This document shows positions 39,428 to 48,846 of a stretch of 60,019 nt of DNA, piece after piece. The number at the start of each line of letters is the position of its first letter. The stretch's first letter is position 1. The DNA lies in the IMG/VR virus record IMGVR_UViG_3300042861_001504, positions 1-60,019 of that record. One strand, 5' to 3'. Below the pieces are notes generated by a model. The model worked only from the letters and a program-made list of their open reading frames with translations. It searched no databases and had not been told where the DNA came from. The translations under genes and the position numbers were made by a program. This DNA comes from a virus.

Positions 39428-40602
39428 TATGTGGACACTTTTTCAACATTAAAATATTTGTATCCGTATTTTTCTAAATCACCCACATTATCGACTTCAC
39501 CTAACCTCATCACATTTTCCAATGCAGTATATTTGCCTCGTTCAATAAAGACATTTGTTATAATTTCGGGTTCGTCAATAACATTTAATAATGCCTCATT
39601 CTTTGTTAGAGCACTTAAAACTAAATCACCTGGTACTAAACCATACGAATCAACTACATAAATTGTATAGTCCTCGTAATCAAAATAGTTTACACCATTG
39701 ATCGTATAAGCCGAATACGACCCTGTTGGGTCAACACCCCAATATGTTCCTATCGAACCTGTGTTTCCTGTAACCTGAATACCTAATTTATATTTCCCGC
39801 CAGCCAAGTTTATCTTTGGTCCGTATTGTGATAAATCATTAAGTGTTGATTCAGTAAATCCTGTAATAACAAATGGTACCGAAGTATAGTTGTAAGAGTA
39901 ATAATCAGTCACATCGGTATTTGAATCACCTGTGAATATATAGTCGTAACTTATTGGTGTTGCAGACCAACTACCGCCAGCAGGATAAAACACAATATTA
40001 CCCTGTGGATTTGTTATTGTTACATTTGAATATGGTACTGTTACGGGTTTCTCAACTTTAGATATACCCCAAGGCGAATTAGCCGTTAGAGTAATTGTGT
40101 AGTTGTTTGATGCCGTCGGGTAGATGTGAGTTAAAGGTGTAATACCAACAACCGATTGTTGTGGTGACCCATCACCCCAATCCAAAGTATAGGTCGATAA
40201 TTGTAAAAACTTAATAAACTCTAAATCGGAAGTATTATAAAAAGTATATGTATACGGATTTATAGTATTAGCCGTAGCGATAAAATTATTTAATACATCC
40301 GCCTGTAACATTAAACCATCAGTTGGGGTGTAATAACCCAAATCAACCGCAGATTCAGTTAACATAATATTAACTGAAAGTCCTGTTAAGAACGATGTTC
40401 CACCTGTGTTACCCGATAAAATATAATCCATAGGTAGATAAACACCAGTTGTTCCTGTTGTAGTTGCACTTATTGTTGTTTCGGTTAAACAACAAGGATC
40501 AATAATAGTGGTAATATCTGTTTCCCCTGTGTATGGAACAAATACAAGATCACTCTTGATGTTTTCGGGTGAAATAATAAACTTATATTCTTGTAATTCC
40601 AT
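39427..40602 (-). CDS. Structural protein with PKD-like domain
   Basis: 391 residues. The segment YTLDWGDGSPQQSV with THIYPTASNNYTITLT (about 135-175) is a PKD domain signature (WGDG, then Y...GxYTVTL). PKD domains are beta-sandwich modules used in surface proteins and adhesins. The N-terminus (YKFIISPENIKSDLVF) and C-terminus (ALENVMRLGEVDNVGDLE) are not recognised; the latter is helical. Probably a baseplate periphery or fibre-attachment protein. Confidence 0.62.
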   Translation of the reverse strand: MELQEYKFIISPENIKSDLVFVPYTGETDITTIIDPCCLTETTISATTTGTTGVYLPMDYILSGNTGGTSFLTGLSVNIMLTESAVDLGYYTPTDGLMLQADVLNNFIATANTINPYTYTFYNTSDLEFIKFLQLSTYTLDWGDGSPQQSVVGITPLTHIYPTASNNYTITLTANSPWGISKVEKPVTVPYSNVTITNPQGNIVFYPAGGSWSATPISYDYIFTGDSNTDVTDYYSYNYTSVPFVITGFTESTLNDLSQYGPKINLAGGKYKLGIQVTGNTGSIGTYWGVDPTGSYSAYTINGVNYFDYEDYTIYVVDSYGLVPGDLVLSALTKNEALLNVIDEPEIITNVFIERGKYTALENVMRLGEVDNVGDLEKYGYKYFNVEKVST

Positions 40603-41405
40603 TATGGATTAACGTATTCGTACCATTTTATCGGTGTTAAAGAATCACCAACCCTTAAGTTGGTTGATGTTGAGAACACTTCGTATGTTTTGTTGTTATA
40701 ATTTAAATCTACTCTATAATAGAAATATGTTGAGTTATCAAAAGTGAATTTATCAGGTATGATTAAATTTTGTCGGGTATTGGTCATTCTCTTAAAAACA
40801 CCGGTTCTTGCATCAAAGAAACTTGCCGTCATATAAAATTCATCGATATTAATCACCTCACGACTTCTTAACCAATAAATGAAAAACCCTTCTTTATCAC
40901 CAATATAATCTAAAACCATTTTTGGTTTCTTAATCTCAACAGGTGGAACCAAAGGTGATAAAACCACCGTTTCTGTTCTACCTTGTTGTACCGGTAAAAT
41001 AATCGATAAATAAAGTTGTTGTGTCTTTTCGTTATCACTATCAAACAAATCCAACTTAAAAAACGATTTAATAAATGGTTTAGCGTAATAATATACTTGT
41101 TCTGTGGTAAATCCGAGATCTAAATATGAATTATCCCAAGACCCTACGGTTGTTGCCGTAATTGGTTGTGAGTAATCATAAAAGTAAAATTCGTAATCAA
41201 TCGCCGAATCTAAATTAGGAAATACATTATGTGCAAACCTTGATATTTCAAAGTCGGTCGCGGTTCCAATAACTTGTTTTAAGATAGTTGTCTCGTATTC
41301 TGTGATCGCTTCATCTCTACCAGTAAAATCCCATTGCATATTAATTGGGATATTAATAGATTGGTCTAAATCTGTTTTTAATATTTTTACTTTATTCGCA
41401 TTCAT
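40602..41405 (-). CDS. Structural protein, unknown
   Basis: 267 residues, beta-rich with many aromatic residues (EFYFYDYSQP, YYYAKPFIKSFFKLDLF). No known domain is visible. Its start overlaps the gene upstream by 14 nt and its stop touches the next ATG, so it belongs to the baseplate operon. Confidence 0.55.
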   Translation of the reverse strand: MNANKVKILKTDLDQSINIPINMQWDFTGRDEAITEYETTILKQVIGTATDFEISRFAHNVFPNLDSAIDYEFYFYDYSQPITATTVGSWDNSYLDLGFTTEQVYYYAKPFIKSFFKLDLFDSDNEKTQQLYLSIILPVQQGRTETVVLSPLVPPVEIKKPKMVLDYIGDKEGFFIYWLRSREVINIDEFYMTASFFDARTGVFKRMTNTRQNLIIPDKFTFDNSTYFYYRVDLNYNNKTYEVFSTSTNLRVGDSLTPIKWYEYVNP

Positions 41406-43185
41406 CTACTAATGGATCCTCAATTGTGTTTATGTTCTGTGGAACTTTACCTATTTGTGCGTAATCACTTGGTATGTTAAAATCTTCAGGTGTTATCCTA
41501 AAAATCGTATTAACGTATGGATAATGACCCCCATTCATAAATGGAAAATCAATACCAATACCTTCATTATCTATAAAACCATATGGATATAAATCCCTCC
41601 ATCTAAACAATGCGTTTGTTGTGGAGTAATATGCGTAAGGTGGAATACCAACTACACTTGTTGAACTTCCTTCCTCAATATAATCGGAGAATGCTCCGAT
41701 TTGAATTGGATTATGTGGTTGATAAAAATACCCTATTTGATTACTACTATTTAACCCATTATCAACGATTGCAAACCAATTTTGGTTGAATTTTATTTTG
41801 TGTTGATAAGTTGATATAACTCTTTCTAACTGATTGAAGTTATTCCATTCACAAAAATCTCCGTCGATTGTGTCACCTGATGATAATAATTGATTGTAAA
41901 AAAACGGTCCTGTCCCAACCAAAGAATTGTATTGTCCTTGTGGTATATTTGTATTTGAATTGGGGTTATTTTGATCCCACCAAGTTTGGGGTTTTTTGTT
42001 CTGTAAAAACGTATTAAAGTCCCAACCTTGTTTCATATTTCTTGTCCACCCAAAATAACCTCTCCAAATTGTCGTAAAAAATAATTCAGTTAGTGGTCTG
42101 TTTTGATTATCTATTAATCCACTTATATTGATATCACAATTGAATGATAATGTGTAGGACCTACTACCTTCTTTAACAGATGTTCTTTGTTTTTCATTTG
42201 GTGTTAGAACTTTTATCTCACATTTCTTTTTATCACCATAGATGTTTCTTTCAAAACCGGCATTAACTAAAACAGCACAATTAGGGTCAGTAATGATTTT
42301 GTGTTTACGAATATAATATTGACTTACCGTGTCCGCAGAATTAGCGGCATTTATTACCCTCCTAAATGTCCCTTGAGTGTTTGTTTGGAATGTCGTACCA
42401 GTATATCCAACATTTCGTATGTTGAAGATGTATTCATCAGATCCTGACCCTCCATCACCCAAACTAGTTACTTGGAACATTTGGTTTCCGTTGTAATTTA
42501 CAGATAGATAAACATATTCTCCAACCGTTAACCCGTGTTTCATTGGTGTCTTGAATACTATATTATTACGTAAAGTATTTGATCCTACCACAATATAATA
42601 TGGTATCCCATTCGATGCGACCCAACTCCAAGTTATATTTGTGTCCGGTTCTACGGTAAATAAAGTTTTGGTGAAATCATTTGCGTAAGCATAACTTATA
42701 TAATGAGACCAGTTATAGGTCGTTGCACTTACACTTTTAAAGTTTAAGTGATTACTTGGTGGTTGAGTATAACCCACAACACTATTATCCGTCCTGATGA
42801 AATCAAATTCAGAGTATTGTGGTAGACCTTCCCACGGCACACTTTGATCTGTCGCAAATGGGGGTTGATTACCTTGATAATAGTAGTTTTGAGCATTACC
42901 TACCGCGTTAGTATAATATAAGTTATCTCTATATGGAACATAAGTAGTTTCACCTGAAATTGCGTTCTCAAATAAGATTGTGAACTTGGTGACCGGTCTA
43001 AATATGGTTGACGCTTGTCGTTCTTCTTCAAATACATTTACCAAATTTAAATCAACACTTCTGTCATATTCAATTAAATCTTTACTTGTTTGACTGAACG
43101 GTATGTTTATAAACTGATCGGTTCTCGGTGCGGATTTATATCTCTGTGTTGACGATATTATTCTTTCTGTTGGATCTACGGTCAT
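41392..43185 (-). CDS. Large structural protein, unknown
   Basis: 597 residues, beta-rich with no recognised family. It has many Tyr/Trp and Asn/Gly turns (FFTTIWRGYFGWTRNMKQ, TWWDQNNPNSN) and a GGSGSDEYIFNIRN hairpin. A hydrophobic signal or membrane helix is absent. Based on position and size it is probably part of the baseplate periphery. It starts 2 nt after the 1860-residue gene. Confidence 0.55.
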   Translation of the reverse strand: MTVDPTERIISSTQRYKSAPRTDQFINIPFSQTSKDLIEYDRSVDLNLVNVFEEERQASTIFRPVTKFTILFENAISGETTYVPYRDNLYYTNAVGNAQNYYYQGNQPPFATDQSVPWEGLPQYSEFDFIRTDNSVVGYTQPPSNHLNFKSVSATTYNWSHYISYAYANDFTKTLFTVEPDTNITWSWVASNGIPYYIVVGSNTLRNNIVFKTPMKHGLTVGEYVYLSVNYNGNQMFQVTSLGDGGSGSDEYIFNIRNVGYTGTTFQTNTQGTFRRVINAANSADTVSQYYIRKHKIITDPNCAVLVNAGFERNIYGDKKKCEIKVLTPNEKQRTSVKEGSRSYTLSFNCDINISGLIDNQNRPLTELFFTTIWRGYFGWTRNMKQGWDFNTFLQNKKPQTWWDQNNPNSNTNIPQGQYNSLVGTGPFFYNQLLSSGDTIDGDFCEWNNFNQLERVISTYQHKIKFNQNWFAIVDNGLNSSNQIGYFYQPHNPIQIGAFSDYIEEGSSTSVVGIPPYAYYSTTNALFRWRDLYPYGFIDNEGIGIDFPFMNGGHYPYVNTIFRITPEDFNIPSDYAQIGKVPQNINTIEDPLVDECE

Positions 43186-43187
43186 TA

Positions 43188-46100
43188 TTAATCAGTTGTT
43201 GCTACGTAAAGTTTATAGAACCTGTCTACCGCTGTTTTACCATTATTCAAACCAAAATAGAAGTGGTATGGTGCTCCAACAACAACTGCTTGTTGATTAG
43301 ATCCGATTGGTTGTCCTTGTATAATACTATTAATTGATGGTTGAGCATCTGGCACGTTATTAACATAATTTGAAATGTAACCTAACTTAGTTGTTTGGGT
43401 AATGTATTTTTCTTGTAAAGTATTAAAGTCAAGATCTTGGTATTTCTTACTAAAGAACCCTCCACTATAAACATTATCAGTAAGCCAGTTGTTATCTTCA
43501 GTTCCAAAGATGTTCATAGTAGGGTTACTTTGCTTTAAAGACCATTTGTAATGAGGAACAACTTGAGATTTAGAGTAACCAAATTTTTCCTGAATTAATG
43601 GGGAGTTACTGTATGTTTGAATACCCGGTGATTCAATTTTTCTGTAGTTTAAGTTTTGTAATGGTGTTTGGAAGAACACACCGAATACCGGTTTAATGTC
43701 CGCATTTGACGGATAAGAAGCCGGATAATAGTTATCACCGAAGAAAATATAATTATTACTTGGTACGTTCTCACTAATGAATGGTAATACTTTCCACTCC
43801 GAATTAATTGATAACATCTGAGCCCAATCACCATCAATTCTATAACCACCTCTTGTACTGTTAAAGAACTGTATAATACCTTTACCTTCACTTGAGTCAC
43901 CACCAGTACTAACAGGTATCATTCTTTGTCTAACCCCTTCATTTAAAATTCTCGATAAGAACCCTAATTGGATTAGATCAGAATTATCTTGGTATGATGT
44001 CGCTTTTAATTGATCCGCGTAGTAAGATCCAAAACCATCAATACCACTACAACAAATCTCATTAATAAAACTATCTCTTGGCCCTAAATCAACTACCGTT
44101 GTTGGGAATTGAATTTGTTTTTTATTGTACCCAAAACCAGGAAAATCTTTAAGACTTTGTGGGGTAAAAGGACTTATTGATGGTGAATTTTTACCAATAA
44201 AGTCATTACCATTCCATGGAGATGACCTATAATAGAAACTATTTGACAAATCATTAAATACAACAACATCTTCACAGTAATTGTAATTTGGTTGTAGGTT
44301 AGGTCCGAATGTTGTACTCTTATTAAAGTTAAACATATATAAAGACCCATTTAACCAGTTGTTTTGGAACACCTGTGAAAACACTCCTCTACAAGCAGCA
44401 AAGTTCATTGTAAATCTAACTTTCCACTCTAAGAATAATCTAGCATCATCACCATATTGTGCTAAGTATGTTTTATTTAATAAACAATAACAACCATTAA
44501 CCATTCTGTTAACAGGTATTGAACATTGATCAGGAGGAATAACCCCAACATTACTTCCTGATCCACTATAACATTCCAAAGGAACCATACCTTCACAAGT
44601 TAAAGTATTTGTCAAACCTGAAACAAATGAATCCTCATCTTGTTGATCACCCGTTGGTAAATCCACACCTGCCGATATTGTAGGTTCCGTTTGAATACCT
44701 GAAGCATTATAAGCGGTAAAATTGTTATTTTGGTGTAAAGCATAACCAGTTCTATTCTGAACACCATTTTCAATTTTAGTTGATGTTGGTAATCGGTCAC
44801 TTCTCATTACGATATTTGTACTTTGGAATGTAACAGGTGTTAATCCGTATCTATAATAAGCTGGTGAATATAAAACTGATAGGTTACCTCCAACATTAAC
44901 GTTATTAAACCAACCACTTTGAGTGTTGTAATATTGCCCTTTCTGACAATCTTGATTACATGAACCACCCGAATTGGTGTATATTGTTTTTGTAAATGTT
45001 AATTGATCTAAATTCCAAGCTAAGAATGCATTACCACCAACATATTGAGTTGGCGCAGATTGTTGTTGTGGTATCGTATAATTAGATGAACCCAAAACTT
45101 GATATAAATTACCACCTGTTGTTAGTTGTGATGTGTTCTGCCAAGTAGGAAATACTGGTGTGTAAGAACCAATATTAGTAACATTGGTATCGTCAGTACA
45201 TAAATAATAATAAGGTAAGTTAGAGGTAAACGCCGTAAACTTAGTCGTATCAGGTGTGAACGCAAATGATGGGAAATATAAGTTAGAAACGTTATTGTTA
45301 GCACTTACGTGACTCACAGGTTTATTGCCTGAAGCAAAAGAACTATAACCCTGTATTGGTCTATTCAAATAATACGAACCTTCAATCTGAACCGACCCAA
45401 AAGATGAGAAACCAAATATTTTAGATACATCGTATTTAATAGTTTGTTTTGGTGTGAATGGGTCTACACCTCTAACAAAAATACAAATTTCATAACCTTC
45501 CCAACCTTGCATCAACGTAACTACGTTATTTACTGTCCAAGAACTAAATGCTGTCGGGTCACCTACCGGACAGTCAGGTGTTAAAATAGTAACATCATGT
45601 CTTAAGTAGTTGTTAGGATAATACCCAGTGGTTAACTGATCAATTCCGATGAATTCATTAACGGTAAGTCCTGTTATAAGTTGGAAGTACTCAATGTCGG
45701 TTGCAAACTGCAAATAAGCCTCCTCCAAATTTGGATTACCAACAACAGGTAATTGACTAACTTGTGGTAGATCAAGTACTATGTTCGCACTTAAGTTAAC
45801 TTGTGGGTTTGCAGGATTAGCATATTGCACTAAAACCGGTACTGAATTTCCTATTAGTGTTGTTCCTGTAATTGAATTAGTGTTGAACTGATTAAGTGTT
45901 GCCCCTGTTAAATTAAGTAAACGATTTGAGGATTGTGCGTCGGTGTAATTTGGGTCTTGGAATGAACACACATTTCCAATTCCGATTTGACCTATCGCAC
46001 CAGGGCTCATTAAAACAACAACCACTTGATCCGTAAATGGTTGTGAGTTTAGAGAAGGATTCACCGTTGTTTGTATTTGATTATATGCTCCTCCTGTATT

Positions 46101-48770
46101 GAAATATTTATCTCTTGTATTGAAGTCGTTTAATTGTTGTGGGAATGTTTTTGAGGTTGGGTACGCAAAATATCTTTCGTCAGCCCCCGAACTTTTATTA
46201 GCCGCCCATAAAAATGGTTGTGGAGCATGAAGTAAATATTGTTCGTTATCATATAATCTATTTGGATTAGTGGATGAAAGTACATCATAACCAGAAATAA
46301 CTCTAGTTAAATCCAAAGACGCCTGAACCGCTAAATCCGTAATAATATTATCATCGCCAATTTCAGAAGCAAAAGTTTTGTATGGTCCAATACCACCACA
46401 TTGGAATGGATCACTATTTGGATCGTCGTCTGGTCCTGAAATATTAAGGTGTTGTATCTCATATGATCCTGCAGAGTTAACAGGTGCAATAATACTTAAA
46501 GACGGCACTAATGTTAGATCATAAAAACTACTTGACCCTCCTTGAGCGGAAGCTTCTATTTCATCATTAACACTATTGAGGTCAAAATTATCATCCATTT
46601 CCGCAGTTTTACAATCACAATCACAACTCGTACAATCAGGATATGCAATCATAGGTAAAGATATTCTTGGGAACCCTTTTACTTTAATTGCGGCAATAAT
46701 AGTAAAGGCTAAAAATGCCGCGGCTAGTGCTACTTTAAATGCCGCTGCGGCTATTAAGAAAATACCAGCAAATATTAAACGAATACCCTCAAGTATCCAC
46801 CCCACGTTAACGGTAACCCCAAGTCCAACTGAAATAACACCAGCACCCGCACTGATTAATTGTATACCACTCTGTATAGCATTAAACAACGAAACTGCCG
46901 CATCATAAGTTAAATAAAGACTTAAAACTATTAATACGTATTTGAGTATTGGCCATATGAATGAAATAAAGTGAGCAACAAATAGTAAAACTAAAAGTGG
47001 GAAAGTTAAAACGTTAATCAATATGTTAAACACAAAAAATATTGGGTCAAAGTTTCTAATTATATCATTTACAGGGAACGTATTTACCGTCGATTTACAA
47101 GATCTGTTATCAATTTCTTTTATCCCTAAATGTCTTGCCCTACCAATTCCATTCTTGTATCTATCCAAGAACATTGCGGTCGTATAAACTTTATTATATT
47201 TAAACTCATAGAAAGTATCTTCACAATCGATCGCTTCTTGTGGGTTAACATAATCATCCCAATCTAAACTGAACGCATATGACTTTAAAAGGTTGAATAG
47301 CGTTTCAGGGTAAACCTTGAATGTGAAATCTTGGGTAACGTTAGGGTTTACGGATGTACCGACTATTTGAATTGTGTCCCCGACATTAAATGGTATTGAA
47401 TTTTGAGACCCCGTATATAGAACACCATTCAAATATATTTCATATGATGAATTATTAAGTGAAGTTTCAAATGAAATACCCGCATCAAAACCAAATGATT
47501 GTACTTCTGTTACACCTGTAACTAAACCTGGTTGAATTTGGTAAGTATAGGTTTGTGTCGCTTGATCAAATGGATCATTACCTGATGTTGACCACCCGTA
47601 TTCTTTAACGTTTGGTACTAAGAAATTGGCTCTTTGGAAACTATTCTGTAGTCCTTCCTCATTTTGCCACTTCATTTTAAATCGGTACTTACCTTTTGTT
47701 GGTATACCTTTACTAGGATCATCGGACAATACTTGTTCTCCGAATTCATTTGTGAATACGTAATCCAAATTCATTGGTACGTTAAGGACATATGTTCCAT
47801 CAGGATCAATTACTTTACCCTCCTGTTCTACTTGATATACCTCTAATATCGGTAAACCTTGATCATCAGAATTAATTGTTTGTCGTATTGCTTGTATTTC
47901 ACCAGGACCTGCAACCAACTCACATAAATTACCTGTATTGTTTTTTGGTTTACATCCAATCTTCAATGCATCGTCATTTGTTGTTGATATAATTGACCCC
48001 ATAAATATGGAGGTTGGTTGGATACTGATATTCGCTTGTTTGGTCAAATCAAAATCAACTCGTGTAATACCAACTTGACATAACTCTTGATCACCCCAAA
48101 AAGGAGCAACATCAACATCAAACACCAAATTTTTAATTTGTGGTAATTCTCTTAAGTTTGTTGATGATCTGAAGGTAGACCCGTTAACTTGTGTTTCAGT
48201 TGCTAACCCTTGTTGTATTAAATCTTGTGGTGATAAAGAAAAACAACCAATATCAGATAAATCGACATCCATTACAATTGTTTGAGTTCCAGTGGGAACC
48301 CCAAAAATCATAAAGTCACCACTATCATTTGTTGTTACAGTAAATCTGTAGTATTTGTCGTAAACCTCAATATATGATTCATCCATTAACACATCTCCAA
48401 CATTAGGAAATGTTCCTGTCGATTGGTGTCCTTTATATGATGGTAGTTTAGGTAATAAATTATACCTATAACCTTCTTCATTGGTATCGGTTATGGTTCT
48501 ATAGGGATATAGTTCGGAAATTACAGGGTCAAATTCATCCGCATCATCCAATGGGATAAAAACCGATACTTTAGCATTTGGTAAACCAAATCCGTTATTA
48601 ACAAAAACACGACCAACTACGACACCGTAATCCGCACACATTCTTGTGTATAAATCATTTGCAAGAATCTTTAAGGAAAGCACTTCCAAAGATTCCCAAT
48701 CTTGTTCTAAATTGACATTAATATATTTGTCAACACCTACTTCGGTTCTTATTCTATATGATTTGGGCAT
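43188..48770 (-). CDS. 1860-residue structural protein with internal hydrophobic cluster
   Basis: The largest gene in the window. The N-terminal 180 residues hold two carboxypeptidase-regulatory-like beta modules (VVVGRVFVNNGFGLPNAKVS and YRFTVTTNDSGDFMIFGV). Residues about 563-710 hold a run of hydrophobic helices (FFVFNILINVLTFPLLVLLF, ILKYVLIVLSLYL, AAAAFKVALAAAFLAFTII) followed by a Cys cluster (CTSCDCDCK). The rest is beta-rich and Asn/Gln/Tyr-rich. A multi-helix hydrophobic block inside a tail protein is unusual and could insert into the host membrane during DNA ejection, which is inference. It follows gp6 in order, with a TATTTAT motif 18 nt upstream. Confidence 0.7.
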   Translation of the reverse strand: MPKSYRIRTEVGVDKYINVNLEQDWESLEVLSLKILANDLYTRMCADYGVVVGRVFVNNGFGLPNAKVSVFIPLDDADEFDPVISELYPYRTITDTNEEGYRYNLLPKLPSYKGHQSTGTFPNVGDVLMDESYIEVYDKYYRFTVTTNDSGDFMIFGVPTGTQTIVMDVDLSDIGCFSLSPQDLIQQGLATETQVNGSTFRSSTNLRELPQIKNLVFDVDVAPFWGDQELCQVGITRVDFDLTKQANISIQPTSIFMGSIISTTNDDALKIGCKPKNNTGNLCELVAGPGEIQAIRQTINSDDQGLPILEVYQVEQEGKVIDPDGTYVLNVPMNLDYVFTNEFGEQVLSDDPSKGIPTKGKYRFKMKWQNEEGLQNSFQRANFLVPNVKEYGWSTSGNDPFDQATQTYTYQIQPGLVTGVTEVQSFGFDAGISFETSLNNSSYEIYLNGVLYTGSQNSIPFNVGDTIQIVGTSVNPNVTQDFTFKVYPETLFNLLKSYAFSLDWDDYVNPQEAIDCEDTFYEFKYNKVYTTAMFLDRYKNGIGRARHLGIKEIDNRSCKSTVNTFPVNDIIRNFDPIFFVFNILINVLTFPLLVLLFVAHFISFIWPILKYVLIVLSLYLTYDAAVSLFNAIQSGIQLISAGAGVISVGLGVTVNVGWILEGIRLIFAGIFLIAAAAFKVALAAAFLAFTIIAAIKVKGFPRISLPMIAYPDCTSCDCDCKTAEMDDNFDLNSVNDEIEASAQGGSSSFYDLTLVPSLSIIAPVNSAGSYEIQHLNISGPDDDPNSDPFQCGGIGPYKTFASEIGDDNIITDLAVQASLDLTRVISGYDVLSSTNPNRLYDNEQYLLHAPQPFLWAANKSSGADERYFAYPTSKTFPQQLNDFNTRDKYFNTGGAYNQIQTTVNPSLNSQPFTDQVVVVLMSPGAIGQIGIGNVCSFQDPNYTDAQSSNRLLNLTGATLNQFNTNSITGTTLIGNSVPVLVQYANPANPQVNLSANIVLDLPQVSQLPVVGNPNLEEAYLQFATDIEYFQLITGLTVNEFIGIDQLTTGYYPNNYLRHDVTILTPDCPVGDPTAFSSWTVNNVVTLMQGWEGYEICIFVRGVDPFTPKQTIKYDVSKIFGFSSFGSVQIEGSYYLNRPIQGYSSFASGNKPVSHVSANNNVSNLYFPSFAFTPDTTKFTAFTSNLPYYYLCTDDTNVTNIGSYTPVFPTWQNTSQLTTGGNLYQVLGSSNYTIPQQQSAPTQYVGGNAFLAWNLDQLTFTKTIYTNSGGSCNQDCQKGQYYNTQSGWFNNVNVGGNLSVLYSPAYYRYGLTPVTFQSTNIVMRSDRLPTSTKIENGVQNRTGYALHQNNNFTAYNASGIQTEPTISAGVDLPTGDQQDEDSFVSGLTNTLTCEGMVPLECYSGSGSNVGVIPPDQCSIPVNRMVNGCYCLLNKTYLAQYGDDARLFLEWKVRFTMNFAACRGVFSQVFQNNWLNGSLYMFNFNKSTTFGPNLQPNYNYCEDVVVFNDLSNSFYYRSSPWNGNDFIGKNSPSISPFTPQSLKDFPGFGYNKKQIQFPTTVVDLGPRDSFINEICCSGIDGFGSYYADQLKATSYQDNSDLIQLGFLSRILNEGVRQRMIPVSTGGDSSEGKGIIQFFNSTRGGYRIDGDWAQMLSINSEWKVLPFISENVPSNNYIFFGDNYYPASYPSNADIKPVFGVFFQTPLQNLNYRKIESPGIQTYSNSPLIQEKFGYSKSQVVPHYKWSLKQSNPTMNIFGTEDNNWLTDNVYSGGFFSKKYQDLDFNTLQEKYITQTTKLGYISNYVNNVPDAQPSINSIIQGQPIGSNQQAVVVGAPYHFYFGLNNGKTAVDRFYKLYVATTD

Positions 48771-48786
48771 TAAAGATTTCGTTTTT

Positions 48787-48797
48787 TCATAAATAGT
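48787..48797 (-). promoter_or_regulatory. TATTTAT promoter-like motif before the 48770 start
   Basis: The coding strand reads AACTATTTATGAAAAAA (core 48789-48795), 18 nt before the ATG at 48770. Confidence 0.45.
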
Positions 48798-48846
48798 TTA
48801 TTTCCTATTTTAAAAAAAATAATCTTATTCTTGGAAAAATAAATCG

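Noticed and set aside
46576-46908. Plus-strand Ala-rich frame of 110 residues
   Set aside because: Antisense to the hydrophobic block of the 1860-residue gene; no start context or spacing of its own.
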